Position numbers and translations under genes: made by a program. Under the pieces are notes generated by a model. The model worked only from the letters and a program-made list of their open reading frames with translations. It had not been told where the DNA came from and ran no database searches. A stretch of DNA of 64,000 nucleotides from Delphinapterus leucas (taxonomy: Eukaryota > Chordata > Mammalia > Artiodactyla > Monodontidae). Positions 44,667 through 55,384 of this stretch are shown here, in pieces (the first letter of the stretch is position 1; each line of letters begins with the position of its first letter). The stretch spans positions 355,919 through 419,918 of the forward strand of contig NW_022098049.1 in assembly GCF_002288925.2 (NCBI RefSeq), given 5' to 3'.

Positions 44667-45660
44667 CATAATCTTTTTTTTTTTGGTTTTATTAGCAGTC
44701 AAACATTCAAGGTAGTAAAGAAAAATTGCACTATGTAAGCCATGTGTCCATCCCTTCTTTTCTTGTCACCTTAGTGATATTGGTCTATTCTCTATCCTCA
44801 CAGAGAGAGATTAATGTGGGTATGACATACTTCTGGGACATTTACCTGTACCATTCTATCTAATATTTGGAAGTTCTCTCTCCCTTTAACCATATCATCC
44901 TCTTTTATCTTTTGTGTGTGTCCAGAACAGGGCAGATCCTAAGGAACTGTGCTTTTTTATTCAAATAATAAAATCTCAGTTCATGTTAACCATTTTTGTG
45001 TCTTGTAAATGCTCTAGTCTTAGGTTTCAATGACTTTCTCAGCTGTCTCTCCCTGGCCTAATGATAGCTGTTCCATAAGTGCCAGGGATGGACTCTGATT
45101 TTAGCACTTTCAGGCTGCTGCTCTCTTATAGAAACAAGATGATATGAGAAGAACATGCACTTGGGGTGACATCTGGCATTTTATAGAGTACCTAAAATCA
45201 AACACATCTCGCCACTTCCTTCTGAAACAGTATAAATCCTCCCAAACAATCCAAAGAACAAAAAAATTCATACATACTTTACTGTGAAAACTTTATTACT
45301 TATGAATGAATAACTATGACCTTATTATGCCAAGAGAACATTTGTCCCTTCCCTGCCTTTAGTTACATTATGAATTATAAAAATTTCTACATTGACTAAT
45401 AATACATGACATCCCACCAAAATGCCATCTCTCTAATGAAGAGGCAACTCCACTGACCAAGAGAGATAAGAGGAGATTTATAATTCCTCTCACCACAATT
45501 ATTGAAATGAACTGAGTCATTTCTACCAAGTAAAGATGGCAGAAAATTGCAAAATTGATTTCCTAACACTGTGCAATCAACTTAGGACATTTATAACATA
45601 TATTTTGCATCCAAAAGTAGCTTGCTATGTTAAGGGTGCTTGGTTGTTTGATCACCATTT
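44667..45660. other. Unique stretch, nothing recognised
   Basis: No repeat family or gene identified. Confidence 0.4.
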
Positions 45661-45661
45661 G

Positions 45662-46006
45662 TCTTCATTAGTTAGCTGCTATAACAAAATGCTATAGACT
45701 GGATGGCTTAAACAATAAGCATTAATTTTTGGAGGCTAGGAAGTCCAAGATCAAGGTGCCAGCAGATTGTGGTGAAAGTCCTCTTCCTGGTTTGCAGATG
45801 GCCACCTTCTTGCTGTATCCTTGCATGGCAGAAAGAGAGATCATTTCTCTCATGTCTCTTCTTATAAGGGCACTAATCCCATTCTTGAAACCTCTACCCT
45901 ATTGACCTAATTACCTCCCAAAGGCTCTCCTTTCATATACCATCATATTGATGATTAGGGCTTTAACATAAGAACTTTGAAGAACACATTTACTCAGTCC
46001 CTAGCA
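45662..46006 (-). mobile_element. MaLR solo LTR (MLT1-type)
   Basis: Plus strand reads 'gttagctgctataacaaaatgctatagactggatggctta', 'ggaggctaggaagtccaagatcaaggtgccagcagatt', 'cttcttataagggcactaatcccattcttg', 'cctaattacctcccaaaggc' and 'tttactcagtccctagca', a diverged MLT1/MST-type LTR on the minus strand. Confidence 0.85.
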
Positions 46007-46009
46007 CCA

Positions 46010-47425
46010 ATGCTTTGAGAACTAATGAGGCAAAAGCACTACTGTAGGAGATGTTTCCTTGAAGTTGAGAGAGAGCCATCATATACCTTTAAATAGCTTT
46101 AGTTGTGTTGAAATGTTGGTCTTGCCTTTTTAAAAGAACATCTGAAACTCTCACAAAGTGACCTAAAAGGTCAAACTTTTGATCAGATGATAGGGTGAGA
46201 GCTTCTAGTGAGATATGTCCAAGAGTGTACTCAGTAGATGTTATTGCGACCAAGAGGTCTCAGAGAGCTCAGAGCTGTCAATGGTTTCAAAGATTTCAAA
46301 GGCCACTCTTCCTACTGCTTTTAATCCTAGACTTTAAAGAGCCACAAAGTTCTCAAAATGAATACATTTTGGAGCTAACCCTTGAGCAGACACTCTCTTT
46401 GAGCTTACCAGTTATTCTTGAAAGATGTATGGCTGTTTTAAGAGCTAGAATATTGACTGTCTTTGGCTTTTGAACTTGAATAGGACAAAAATTTTCTATC
46501 AGACTATTGAAACAAATATTGCTCTTGACTTAACTCAAGAAAATGAGACCCAAGACCCTCAATTTTTCCTTGCAGCTAAGGTTCATTTCAATCTTACCTC
46601 TAGTTATTTTCAGTTTGAGTAGGAAAATCTCTAGGATAAAAAATTATTTTTTTCTGATTCTATAAAATGAACACCCAATATATGTGTAAGTATACAATCA
46701 TACATTTGTGTCTGTGTGCATGTGTTTAGGTAGGTATGTGTATGTAGATATATCTATATATCTAAGATGGAAATTTGCATCTACTTGTTTTTAATTTTTT
46801 TCCTTTGTAAACTTAATTATTGTTTCTGTCCTTATTTCTCAGATATAATGCTTATACATTACAGAACTTCAAGGATATGAGTGTTTAGAGGACATTGTCT
46901 TCAGCTACGGTTTAATTCCTTGGCACTGACCATCTCTACTTTACTAAATCTTTGGTTTGGGTATGGTGACCTATATCAACTAAGAGTGGGTGAAGATTAG
47001 GAGAGGTGTGTGGAAGTAGGACACAGCTGACATTCATTTTCTTGTCTTTTAAGACCGAGATATATGGATCAGATTTGTGAAAATAATACGTCTAAGAGTG
47101 TCCTATTGATAGTGAAATAGCTGGTGATGAAAATGTGTTAATAAAGCATATATTTTAAGTTAATTACTTCCAAGTGTTTTTGATTGCTTCTTCATCAAGA
47201 AAACGTACCTTTATCATGCAACCCAAACATACATATATTTGTACTACTGAGGAAATATGTATATTATCAGACATATGCAAAAAAAAAATTTAAAAATCAT
47301 TACATAAAGATAAAATTACATTAATAATTTTATGACATTTAATAATATTCCAAAAACAGTTTGTCTCATTAAAATATTATTAACAATTGCGTTAGCCTGA
47401 GTAGTCCTTTCTCCCTTGTAGTAAC
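46010..47425. other. Unique stretch, nothing recognised
   Basis: No element recognised. TG/TA-rich low complexity near 46,680-46,765. The frame at 46,195-46,473 has no domain. Confidence 0.4.
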
Positions 47426-47429
47426 AATG

Positions 47430-47760
47430 AGTCTTCATTGGCTTATCATAATAAGTTTATTTCTTATGCACATTAGAATACAGTGTGGGTACGCTTTTGT
47501 TGGTGATTTTTTCTCATGTAACTCCAGGCTGAGTCCATCTTGTAAGGCTGCAACATGTGGTCTCCACAATCACTTAATAAAAGGGAAGTAAAATATGATT
47601 GCACAAAATATTTTAAGGTCCAGGCACAGAAGTTAGTACACAACTCTTCAACTTCCATTTCATTAGCCAGAATTCAGTCAAATCACCCTGATCTTACAGC
47701 TAATGAAGCTGGGAAATGAAGTCTTTATACATGTCCAGGAAAAGAAAATGATGGAGTAAA
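47430..47760. repeat. Ancient interspersed repeat, family not named
   Basis: 'tttatttcttatgcacattag', 'ccaggctgagtccatcttgtaaggctgcaacatgtggtctccacaatcac', 'cttccatttcattagccagaattcagtcaaatcaccctgatcttacagctaatgaagctgggaaatg' match a common mammalian repeat pattern that I recognise but cannot name. Confidence 0.5.
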
Positions 47761-47764
47761 AGCC

Positions 47765-48265
47765 TACCATTGTTTCTGTCATAATCTTTATTTTTGCTAT
47801 TATTAATGCATTTGATTAATTTAAAGAGGGCAAGACAAATTATAAGGTTAATATTTTATAAAATATTGATTTAACACACTATATTACAGAAATTCAAAGA
47901 CCTGCTTCTAAAGTTAATTTATTTCAAAACTGGCTATGGGCAGTGATTGCTGAAAAAGTTACTTTGTAAAGTTATGTAAATTTGAATGGGAGAAGAGAAC
48001 TTGAAAAAGGTATTTTTGTGTTTTATGGACCTTACAACTCTTTTGCCTGACAAGGGATTGTATTTAGCTTTTGACTACCATTCACTGGCAAATTTATGTA
48101 GGAAACAGATGAGGTCCTGTGTTTTAATATTCATCCAATTTGATGTTAAAAAATAAAAATTAACTGTTACTCTTGTATATAGTGAATTTCCTAAATTTGC
48201 ATCTGGATTTCACAATATTTTGGGTTCAGTGTTATTATATCTACTAAATATACTAAGCATATTAG
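47765..48265. other. Unique stretch, nothing recognised
   Basis: No repeat or gene identified. Confidence 0.4.
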
Positions 48266-48267
48266 AG

Positions 48268-48472
48268 TGATTAAGACGGAGGGCTATGAAGTTAGATTCT
48301 CTGGGTTTGAATACTGGCCTTGCTACTTAATATGTACACAGCTTTGAAAATTTATTTCATGTCCTTAAGATTCAATTTTATATGACCCAAATTTATTTGA
48401 TGATTAAATAAAATAATACACAAACCTGAGTACAATGCCTGACAAATAATGTGTGTCCAATATGTTAGTTTT
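48268..48472 (+). repeat. MIR SINE fragment
   Basis: Plus-strand MIR order: 'ggagggctatgaagttagattctctgggtttgaatactggccttgctactta', 'tgatgattaaataaaataatacacaaacctgagtacaatgcctgacaaata'. Confidence 0.75.
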
Positions 48473-48474
48473 GT

Positions 48475-49180
48475 TATAATTATTACTCATATATCTATGA
48501 CTACTTCTACTGAATAGTTAAGGATATATCATATATATATACATATATACGTGTATAAAAAACTATTTTTTGCAAAATTTACTCTATTTAAAAATGTTTA
48601 AATTTCTTGCTTCTTTCTTAGGCCATTCATGCTGAAATCTTCTGGCTAACCTCCCTTATGTCCATGTTCCTCTTATGCGATATATATCTAAGGGTAAGAG
48701 TATGGATGTCAGAATGTGAGTTTTACTGAAGCTCTTAGAAGGGTTTGCTAAGCCCCGGGGACATTTTATTTTTAAGCACTATTGTTAATTTATATATGTA
48801 TATATTTAATTTTTTACCATAATATTCTACTATGATTTTTTCAGTGATCCATTGAAAAGGCACTTCTGGGTCTTATTGCAGAATACAAAGAGAAAACACA
48901 AGAACAACAACAAAAAATTGTTCTATTTGTATCACAGTCTGCTCCATGACTCAAGGTCAGTTCTGAAGCCAACAAAGAAAAGTAAGCCAAGGACTGAATT
49001 CATATTTGGACTGTTGCATTCTGGGTGTGTCATGGAGCTTCACAACTTTTTAGGTTAGATTACTTTCTCTGTCCTCGTTTCCCCATGATCCATGTGTTTT
49101 TCAGGAAGAACTTCCAATGAAAAAGGCTCTGATCCAGCTGCAAGAAATTTGTTTATAATGATCAATTCAAATGAGAAACA
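48475..49180. other. Unique stretch, TA-rich patches
   Basis: TATATA tracts near 48,525-48,556 and 48,791-48,806. No repeat family or gene recognised. Confidence 0.4.
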
Positions 49181-49280
49181 GTGACTGAACACCTATCATA
49201 CAACAGAATCTATGCTAAGTGGCAGGACACAAAACAAGGAACCAAATGCTGGGTCTGCCTTTCAAAGGCTCAAGCTGCAG

Positions 49281-49450
49281 TGGAAGAGAGAGGAAAGAAG
49301 ATGGAAAGGGAGAGAGCGAGAAAGAGAGGGAGAGGGAGGGAGAGAGAGAGGGAGAGGGAAGGGAAGAGAGGGAGGGTGAGGGAGAGGGAGGGAGGGAGAG
49401 AGGGTGGGAAGAAAGGAAGGAGAGACAGGGAAGGAGGGGGACAAGGAGGG
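49281..49450 (+). repeat. Polypurine (GGGA/GAGA)n tract, about 170 bp
   Basis: The plus strand is almost entirely purine, with GGGAGA, GAGGGA and GAAAG units and only isolated pyrimidines. Reading frames here (Arg/Glu/Gly-rich plus, Ser/Leu/Pro-rich minus) are compositional artefacts. Confidence 0.95.
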
Positions 49451-49459
49451 ATGTCCCAT

Positions 49460-49820
49460 AGGACTTCCACGGAGATAAGCACTATAATAGGAGAACAAAA
49501 AATTGCATAGGAGAGGAGGAGATATGAGCCAAATAGCTTAAATAGTTCAAAGAAGGAGTCTTTTCTTGAGTCCACCTATGAACTAAATTCTCTATTTTAT
49601 TTTGAAACAGTAGAGGAACATCCAGTTTACCATTTCTTATTCCTTTTATTTTAAAATTAAGTTTTTTTAACTCGTAAAGATGTGAGTTTACAAATTGAGA
49701 TGATATTTGCTAAGTTTATAGTATATCTCACTGCTTTCAACAAGCCTCCCTAGTCTCATACACAGTATTAAAAAAACCCAGAACTCTTCTAGTCTCCCCC
49801 AGCCCTTGCAACTTAAAGCA
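49460..49820. other. Unique stretch, nothing recognised
   Basis: No repeat or gene identified. Confidence 0.4.
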
Positions 49821-49822
49821 AA

Positions 49823-49859
49823 GGGAGACAGCCTGTAAGGGAGACAGCCTGTAAGGGAG
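49823..49859 (+). repeat. 16-bp tandem repeat
   Basis: GGGAGACAGCCTGTAA occurs twice exactly (49,823-49,838 and 49,839-49,854), followed by a partial GGGAG. Confidence 0.95.
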
Positions 49860-49888
49860 TCTTCCTGGCAGCAAGTGGGGGTTATTTT

Positions 49889-49919
49889 GGGAAAAGTTCT
49901 GGGTTAGGGAAAAGTTCTG
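49889..49919 (+). repeat. 18-bp period tandem duplication
   Basis: GGGAAAAGTTCTG at 49,889-49,901 and again at 49,907-49,919, 30 bp after the 16-bp tandem repeat. Confidence 0.9.
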
Positions 49920-49964
49920 CCAATGGCTGCCCAGGCATAGCAGGCAACAGGTCATCAAGATATG

Positions 49965-50105
49965 CATTTACATTCTCATTTTACAGTTGAGGAAACAGTT
50001 ACAGAGAGGAACTGCATTGCTCAGGTTCATATGGCTAGAAAGTTCACAACTGAGATTTGAACCATGTCTGCCTGATTTCTAAGCTAGTCCTTATTTCTAC
50101 TATAT
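49965..50105 (-). repeat. MIR fragment
   Basis: 'attctcattttacagttgaggaaacagttacagagaggaactgcattgctcaggttcatatggctag' and 'gagatttgaaccatgtctgcctgatttc' match reverse-complement MIR. Confidence 0.85.
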
Positions 50106-50124
50106 TGTTATCATCTCTTTTGGT

Positions 50125-50260
50125 AGCAGTTTCTTAGACTTTCCTTGTTTTTGATGGCTTTGATGGCTTGGAGGATTATTCGTTAGGTATTTTATAGAAT
50201 GTCCATCAACTGGGATTTGTCTGGTGTTTTTCTCTTCATTAGACTTGAGTTATATGTAAT
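50125..50260 (-). repeat. Possible old LINE fragment
   Basis: 'gtttcttagactttccttgtttttgatggctttgatgg', 'ggtattttatagaatgtccatcaactgggatttgtctggtgtttttctc' recall a common old repeat. Family uncertain. Confidence 0.4.
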
Positions 50261-50299
50261 TTCTTTTTTAGTAGTGGATTCTTTATAAGTGTGCTGTAT

Positions 50300-51480
50300 A
50301 TTACCCAAATGTTTGGGACTATTTTCTGCATATGTTATTATTATTAATTTCTAATTTAATTTCATGTGTAAAGAGAGAATGCTATTAATTGGTTTTTTTT
50401 AAGTTTGCGATTCAAACTATGGCCTTTCATGATAGTGTTTTTAAAAATGTTTTTACTGAAGTACAGTCAACTTACAATGTTGTGTTAGTTTCAGGTGTAT
50501 AGCAAAGTGATTCAATTATACATATGCCTATATATAATCTAGTCTTTTTCAGATTCTTTTACACATTATTATAAGATATTGAATATAGTTCCCTGTGCTA
50601 TACAGTAGGTCCTTGTTGTTTATCTATTTTATATATAGTAGTGTGTATCTTTAATCCCAAACTCCTAATTTATCCCTCTCCCCACTTTCTCCTTTGTTAA
50701 CCATAGTTTGTTTTCTCTGTCTGTGAGTCTACTTCTGTTTTGTAAATAAGTTTATTTGTGTCGTTTTTTAAGATTCCACATGTAAATAATATCATATGAT
50801 ATTTGTCTTTGATTTACTTCACTTAGTGTGACAATCTCTAGGTCCATCTATGTTGCTGCAAATGGCATTATTTCATTCCTTTTTATGGCTGAGTAATATT
50901 CTATTATATATATATACATGGTACTATTTTTGAAGCACCATTTTTTAGAGCTTGGTGAATATACCACGAGCAAGTCAAAAGAATGTGTATTATGCAGTTA
51001 TTGAGTTCTTTTGTGGCATAAGTATCAGTTAGGGCCACATTAATGTTGTCCATGTTATCTCCGTCTTTTCTGATTTTTTTTTTGTCCAGTTCTATCAGTT
51101 GTTGCAAAAAGTAATAAAATCTCCAGCTATGATTGTAAGATTGCCTAGTCTCCCTTTCTTTCTGTCAGTGTTTGCAGCTTTGCTATTAAATACACACATT
51201 TATGGTCTCTGATGAACTGGGATCATTATCGTTATGTGATATCTCTATTTTAATCTGGTAAAACTCTTTGCCTTAAAATTTATTTTATCTAATATTAATA
51301 TAGCCACTCCTGCCTTCTTATGCTTCCTGCCTGCATGATATATTTATTTCCATTTACTTTCTTTATTCATATCTGTGTCTTTTTATGTTAAATGTGTCTC
51401 TGATAGAGTAGACAGTATATAGTTGGGCCTGACAGTTTTGTACATTGCGACAATCCTGGCCTTTTAGTTTGAGGAATATT
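50300..51480 (-). repeat. Old L1 ORF2 (endonuclease region), interrupted
   Basis: Decayed antisense L1 endonuclease-region text occurs at 50,300-50,440 ('tttctaatttaatttcatgtgtaaagagag', 'tatggcctttcatg') and resumes at about 50,922-51,480 ('agaatgtgtattatgcagttattg', 'cctgccttcttatgcttcctg', 'gagtagacagtatatagttgggcctgac'). A younger L1 3' end (50,441-50,921) splits it. No open frame. Confidence 0.7.
50441..50921 (-). mobile_element. L1 3' end inserted in an older L1
   Basis: Recognisable L1 3' UTR and ORF2 end, antisense on the plus strand: 'tacaatgttgtgttagtttcaggtgtatagcaaagtgattc', 'ccctgtgctatacagtaggtccttgttgtttatc', 'ttatggctgagtaatattctattatatatatat'. It is a different, older lineage than the L1 at 3.1 kb. 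A diverged TSD (TAGTGTTTTTAAA versus TACTATTTTTGAA) is possible. Confidence 0.8.
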
Positions 51481-51709
51481 TTGAATTTTTACATGGCAGG
51501 ATTGTGGACCACAACAAAGGACAGAATTATTAGCTTTTAATGTCAAAATCCATTTTCTAGGTTTTTTCAGTCTTCAGGTTAGAGATTTCATAAACTGGAT
51601 AAGGTGAATAGGAGGGCAACACACAGAGGGATGAAGTTTACATTTTGAGATGCTGTCCAGCTCACTCAGAGTTCAGCAACATTTGCTCCCAGAGCCAATA
51701 ATATTTGGA

Positions 51710-51830
51710 GCAGTTGTATTATCACGTAGAAACTTCCTGGGTTATTTATATCTGCCTTGTACAACCTTGAACAAGTTGCTTTACTTCTCTAACTATAATC
51801 TTTATTTTCTGTAAAGAATCTCAACTTTTT
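51710..51830 (+). repeat. Possible MIR fragment
   Basis: 'tgccttgtacaaccttgaacaagttgctttacttctctaactataatctttattttctgtaaag' resembles the MIR core in plus orientation. Weak. Confidence 0.45.
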
Positions 51831-52025
51831 TGGATTCTTGAATTCTTAGCTTAAAAATTTCTTCACCAGTGAGACCTATCACTATCACATGACCAGAAGT
51901 TTGCCTGTGTTCCTTTTTCATAATATTTTCTATCATGGCACTAATCACAATTTGTAATTTTTATTTATTGACTTTTTCAATGTCTTACTCTTCCAATAGT
52001 CTGTAATATACATGAGGACATCTTT

Positions 52026-52224
52026 TTTTTTTTGAGGTACGCGGGCCTCTCACTGTTGTGGCCTCTCCCGTTGCGGAGCACAGGCTCCGGACACACAGGC
52101 TCAGCGGCCATGGCTCACGGGCCCAGCCACTCCGCGGCATGTGGGATCTTCCCGGACCGGGGCACGAACCTGTGTCCCCTGCATCGGCAGGTGAACTCAA
52201 CCACTGCGCCACCAGGGAAGCCCG
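52026..52224 (-). mobile_element. CHR-2-type SINE
   Basis: On the minus strand: GGGCTTCCCTGGTGGCGCAG, 'gacacaggttcgtgccccggtccggg', 'gatcccacatgccgcggagtggctgggcccgtgagccatggccgctgagcc', 'gagaggcccgcgtacctc', short poly-A. Probable TSD CATCTTT at 52,019-52,025 and 52,226-52,232, short and one base offset. Confidence 0.94.
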
Positions 52225-52284
52225 TCATCTTTAATGAATATTTTCATCTACAAATATCTAGTCTCTACTCCAATACTCTGACAT

Positions 52285-52502
52285 TATAATAATTGTTATC
52301 ATTTGTTGTGTATTTCTGTGTGCCAGACATTTCTCTAATTATTTCTATGTAATTTTCACAGCAACCCTATGAGGCAGATGTAATTATTTTTATGCTTATT
52401 TTACAGGTGAGGAAAACAACGTAAGATCCAAAATGTTCAGTAACTTGCCTCAGGATAAAAGCTAGAATAAGGTACAGAATTTGGCTCAATACTATTTTCT
52501 TA
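52285..52502 (-). repeat. MIR SINE
   Basis: 'tgtgtgccagacatttctctaattatttctatgtaattttcacagcaaccctatgaggcagatgtaatta', 'cttattttacaggtgaggaaaac', 'gtaacttgcctcaggataaaagctag' in reverse-complement MIR order. The L1 at 52,526-52,848 follows it. Confidence 0.88.
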
Positions 52503-52525
52503 ACTAATCCTTAGAAATAGTCTAT

Positions 52526-52848
52526 ACTCGGAAACATAGAGAATGGACTCGAGGACACGGGTGGGGGAAGGGTAAACTGGGACGAAGGGAGAGAGTAACA
52601 TCGACATATATACACTACCAAATGTAAAATAGATAGCTAGTGGAAAGCAGCTGCATAGCACAGGGAGATCAGCTCAGTGCTTTGTGACCACCTAGAGGGG
52701 TGGGATAGGGAAGGTGGGAGGGAGACGCAAGAGGGAGGGGATATGGGGATATATGTATACGTATAGCTGATTCAGTTTGTTATACAGCAGAAACTAACAC
52801 AACACTGTAAAGCAATTATACTCCAATAAAGATGTTAAAAAAAAAAAA
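52526..52848 (+). mobile_element. L1 3' end, 5'-truncated, with TSD
   Basis: 3' UTR of the same lineage as 41.1-41.48 kb: 'gagaatggactcgaggaca', 'gatagctagtggaaagcagctgcatagcacagggagatcagctc', 'ccaataaagatgtt' with poly-A. Exact 13-bp TSD AGAAATAGTCTAT at 52,513-52,525 and 52,849-52,861. Confidence 0.97.
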
Positions 52849-52934
52849 AGAAATAGTCTATCTTGATTCATAGGAACGAGGTAAGTGCTCAGAGAGTATT
52901 TTTAAATGGAAGCTTAAAAGCTAACCATTTGAGT

Positions 52935-53065
52935 TTTGTGCTAAATAATTTACACAGAATCATCCAGTTTAATTCTCTCAACAATGTTATGGCACAGAAG
53001 CTGTTGTAATACTCTCTGATGACTAGGGATCAAGTGACTGGACATAAGTCACACAACTAATTGTT
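52935..53065 (-). repeat. MIR fragment
   Basis: 'gttttgtgctaaataatttacacagaatcatccagtttaattctctcaacaatgttatggcacagaagctgttg' and 'caagtgactggacataagtcacacaactaa' follow reverse-complement MIR. A CHR SINE inserted just after it. Confidence 0.65.
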
Positions 53066-53077
53066 TAAAAGTTAAAA

Positions 53078-53379
53078 AATTTTTTTTTATAAATGTATTT
53101 TATTTACTTATTTATTCGGCTGCATTGGGTCTTCGTTTCTGTACGAGGGCTTTCTCTAGTTGCGGCGAGCGGGGGCCCCTCTTCATCGCAGTGCGCAGGC
53201 CTCTCACCGTCGTGGCCTCTCCTGTTGCGGAGCACAGGCTCCAGATGCGCAGGCTCAGCAGTTGTGGCTCACGGGCCCAGCTGCTCGGCGGCATGTGGGA
53301 TCCTCCCAGACCAGGGCTCGAACCCGTGTCCCCTGCATCGGCAGGCAGATTCTCAACCACTGCACCACCAGGGAAGCCC
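53078..53379 (-). mobile_element. CHR SINE, long form with CHR-2-like body
   Basis: On the minus strand: GGGCTTCCCTGGTGGTGCAG, B box 'gggttcgagccc', 'gatcccacatgccgccgagcagctgggcccgtgagccacaac', CHR-2-like 'gagaggccacgacggtgagaggcc', then the long 3' extension 'gaagacccaatgcagcc' with AAATAAGTAAATAAAA tail as in the SINE at 616-941. Exact 12-bp TSD TAAAAGTTAAAA at 53,066-53,077 and 53,380-53,391. Confidence 0.96.
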
Positions 53380-53559
53380 TAAAAGTTAAAACTTAAGTGC
53401 GTATCTTCTCCATTAATCTTCCTTCTACAATTTTTGAGAGGGTAAAATAAAGGAGGATTGTGAAGTTTCTTTGTAAAGTGCAGAACAACTTCTGGGAGAG
53501 AATTCGAATAGAATAGAGTCATGGACAGTCTGTGGTAGGGAGGAAACATCACCTAAACT

Positions 53560-54023
53560 CTTCCCATCTCTTAATATCACATTCTTTGAAATGAGAGCTT
53601 GCAACTCCTCCCACTAAGAGTGGAAGTCTGTGTAACCACCCCTCTATTCTGCTCTTGCCTTTATGACTTGCTTGGCCAATGTGACAATAAACAATGTGAC
53701 ACCACCAAAGGCTGGAAAATCACTTATTTATTGGGGCTTTTCTGCCTGGTGCTTTTAGGAATACTACAACCATCGCCATGTGAATAAATCTGGCCGAGGC
53801 TGTGTGATAATGGAAGACATGTGGCCTGTCACCGTGCTGTCACTGATCCAAGCACCAGACCTGTGAGTAATGCCATCCTGACCACCTGGTCCCAGCTGAG
53901 GTGCTACGTGAGCCCAGACTAGAACTGCCCAGCCAACTCACAGAATTATCAGAAACAATAAATTTTGTTGTTTAAGACAAAGTGTTTTGGGGTGACTGTT
54001 ACATAGCAAGGGTCAACTGACAC
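53560..54023 (+). mobile_element. MLT1-type LTR (older subgroup)
   Basis: 'gcttgcaactcctcccactaagagtggaagtctgtg', 'tatgacttgcttggccaatgtgac', 'catcgccatgtgaataaatctggcc', 'ccagctgaggtgctacgtgagcccagactagaactgcccagcc', 'caataaattttgttgtttaagacaaagtgttttggggtgactgttacatagcaagg' match the older MLT1 LTRs. The 5' boundary is approximate. Confidence 0.8.
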
Positions 54024-54314
54024 AATTCCCACCTATAATATCCTCTTTTGTTTGCACCACCAGATAAATGTTCCACGTGGTAGTTGTGGTGAAGAAAGAG
54101 AAGTTGTAGTGAAGATAAAGTAAGCAGTTGGGGTCAAGGTGCCCCATACTACGTAATAATCATACTATATAATTTACTTGTATTTAGAGAGAGGGAAATA
54201 TGAAATCTACAGTGGCTAAACATGCTAGGCTTAATTGCAAATAATCATGCTGTAGATGAAATGCTTGGGGTGATTATATTTTATTGAAAAGAATATTACA
54301 GAGGATCTTTTTTT

Positions 54315-54487
54315 CTGTTTTTATTTATCATCTTCATTGGAGTATAATTGCTTTACAATGGTGTGTTAGTTTCTGCTGTATAAGTGAATCAGCTATTGTA
54401 TACATATATCCCCATATCCCCTCCCTCTTGAGTCTCCCTCCTACCCTCCCTATCCCACTCCTCTAGGTGGTCACAAAGCACGGAGCT
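54315..54487 (-). mobile_element. L1 3' end, strongly 5'-truncated
   Basis: 'tcattggagtataattgctttacaatggtgtgttagtttctgctgtata' to 'ggtggtcacaaagcacggagct' is the antisense L1 3' UTR. Probable TSD GATCTTTTTTT at 54,304-54,314 and 54,488-54,498; the T-run makes the exact limits ambiguous. Confidence 0.9.
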
Positions 54488-54498
54488 GATCTTTTTTT

Positions 54499-55115
54499 TT
54501 TTTTCTATTATCCAAACACACTAGCTGGCTCATTTTTTAAGACATCTTGGAAAGGACATGAATGAATTTTCATGCTAAATTTGTTCTGCAATGTTGGTCT
54601 CATTTGAGGAATAGATGTTAAGAAATACTTCTGCAATGTTTCCTCCATATCATTTTGTCTAATCCTCTTTTAAACAGAAGGCCTCTCATATAAATGCAAA
54701 TCTTTGTTGTTACTTAAAACTGTAGATAGAATTTATTTAATAAATGGTAAACATTGCCAAGATGACGGTAGTGAGCTCACAAATCCAAACATACAGTTGA
54801 CAATCATTGATCAGAGATAAATTGGATATTTTTATCATAAAACCAACAGAAGTCCACTTAAAATATACAATACTTAACGAGTTATAGAGTTTATATTTGT
54901 CATTGTATGGGAGAACTCATTCAAATACCAAATGCCAGGCTTCTTTCTCCTTGGGCAACTAGGTCTAGTCTTTTGTCTTTGGCCAAATAGCATATGCCAT
55001 GCACGTGGAACAAACACACCAGAATGTAAAGAATTCTGCTTGATTCTCAGTACTATAATTTACAAGCCATGTTGTGGAGGATAGACTACTTAATAGCTTT
55101 GCAAATAAATTTTCT
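54499..55115. other. Unique stretch, nothing recognised
   Basis: No repeat family or gene identified. Confidence 0.4.
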
Positions 55116-55119
55116 TATC

Positions 55120-55380
55120 TTTAAAATAGCTAATATTTATTGAATATTTTCTATGTGCCAGACACTGGACAATATGCTTTATATGGGATATCTCATTAAT
55201 TCTCACAGAAACACTATAAAGTAGACTTTTCATTATTTTCATTTTACCTAAAAGGAAATTGAGGTTTGGAGAGTTTAAGTGTCTTGTCGAAAATGATAAA
55301 GCCTGTGATTTGTAGAGCAAGGATTCTAGGCGGTTCTGACTGCAGAGCCCAAAAGTGTGATCACTCTCCCATAATTCTTC
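55120..55380 (-). repeat. MIR SINE, well preserved
   Basis: 'atatttattgaatattttctatgtgccagacactggacaatatgctttatatgggatatctcattaattctcac', 'cattttacctaaaaggaaattgaggtttggagagtttaagtgtcttg' in reverse-complement MIR order. Confidence 0.88.
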
Positions 55381-55384
55381 TCTC

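Noticed and set aside
49181..49510. 109-codon Arg/Glu/Gly-rich frame
   Set aside because: Caused by the polypurine tract; no protein signature.
49281..49919. CRISPR-like array
   Set aside because: Repeats are directly adjacent tandem units without spacers, and the DNA is mammalian.
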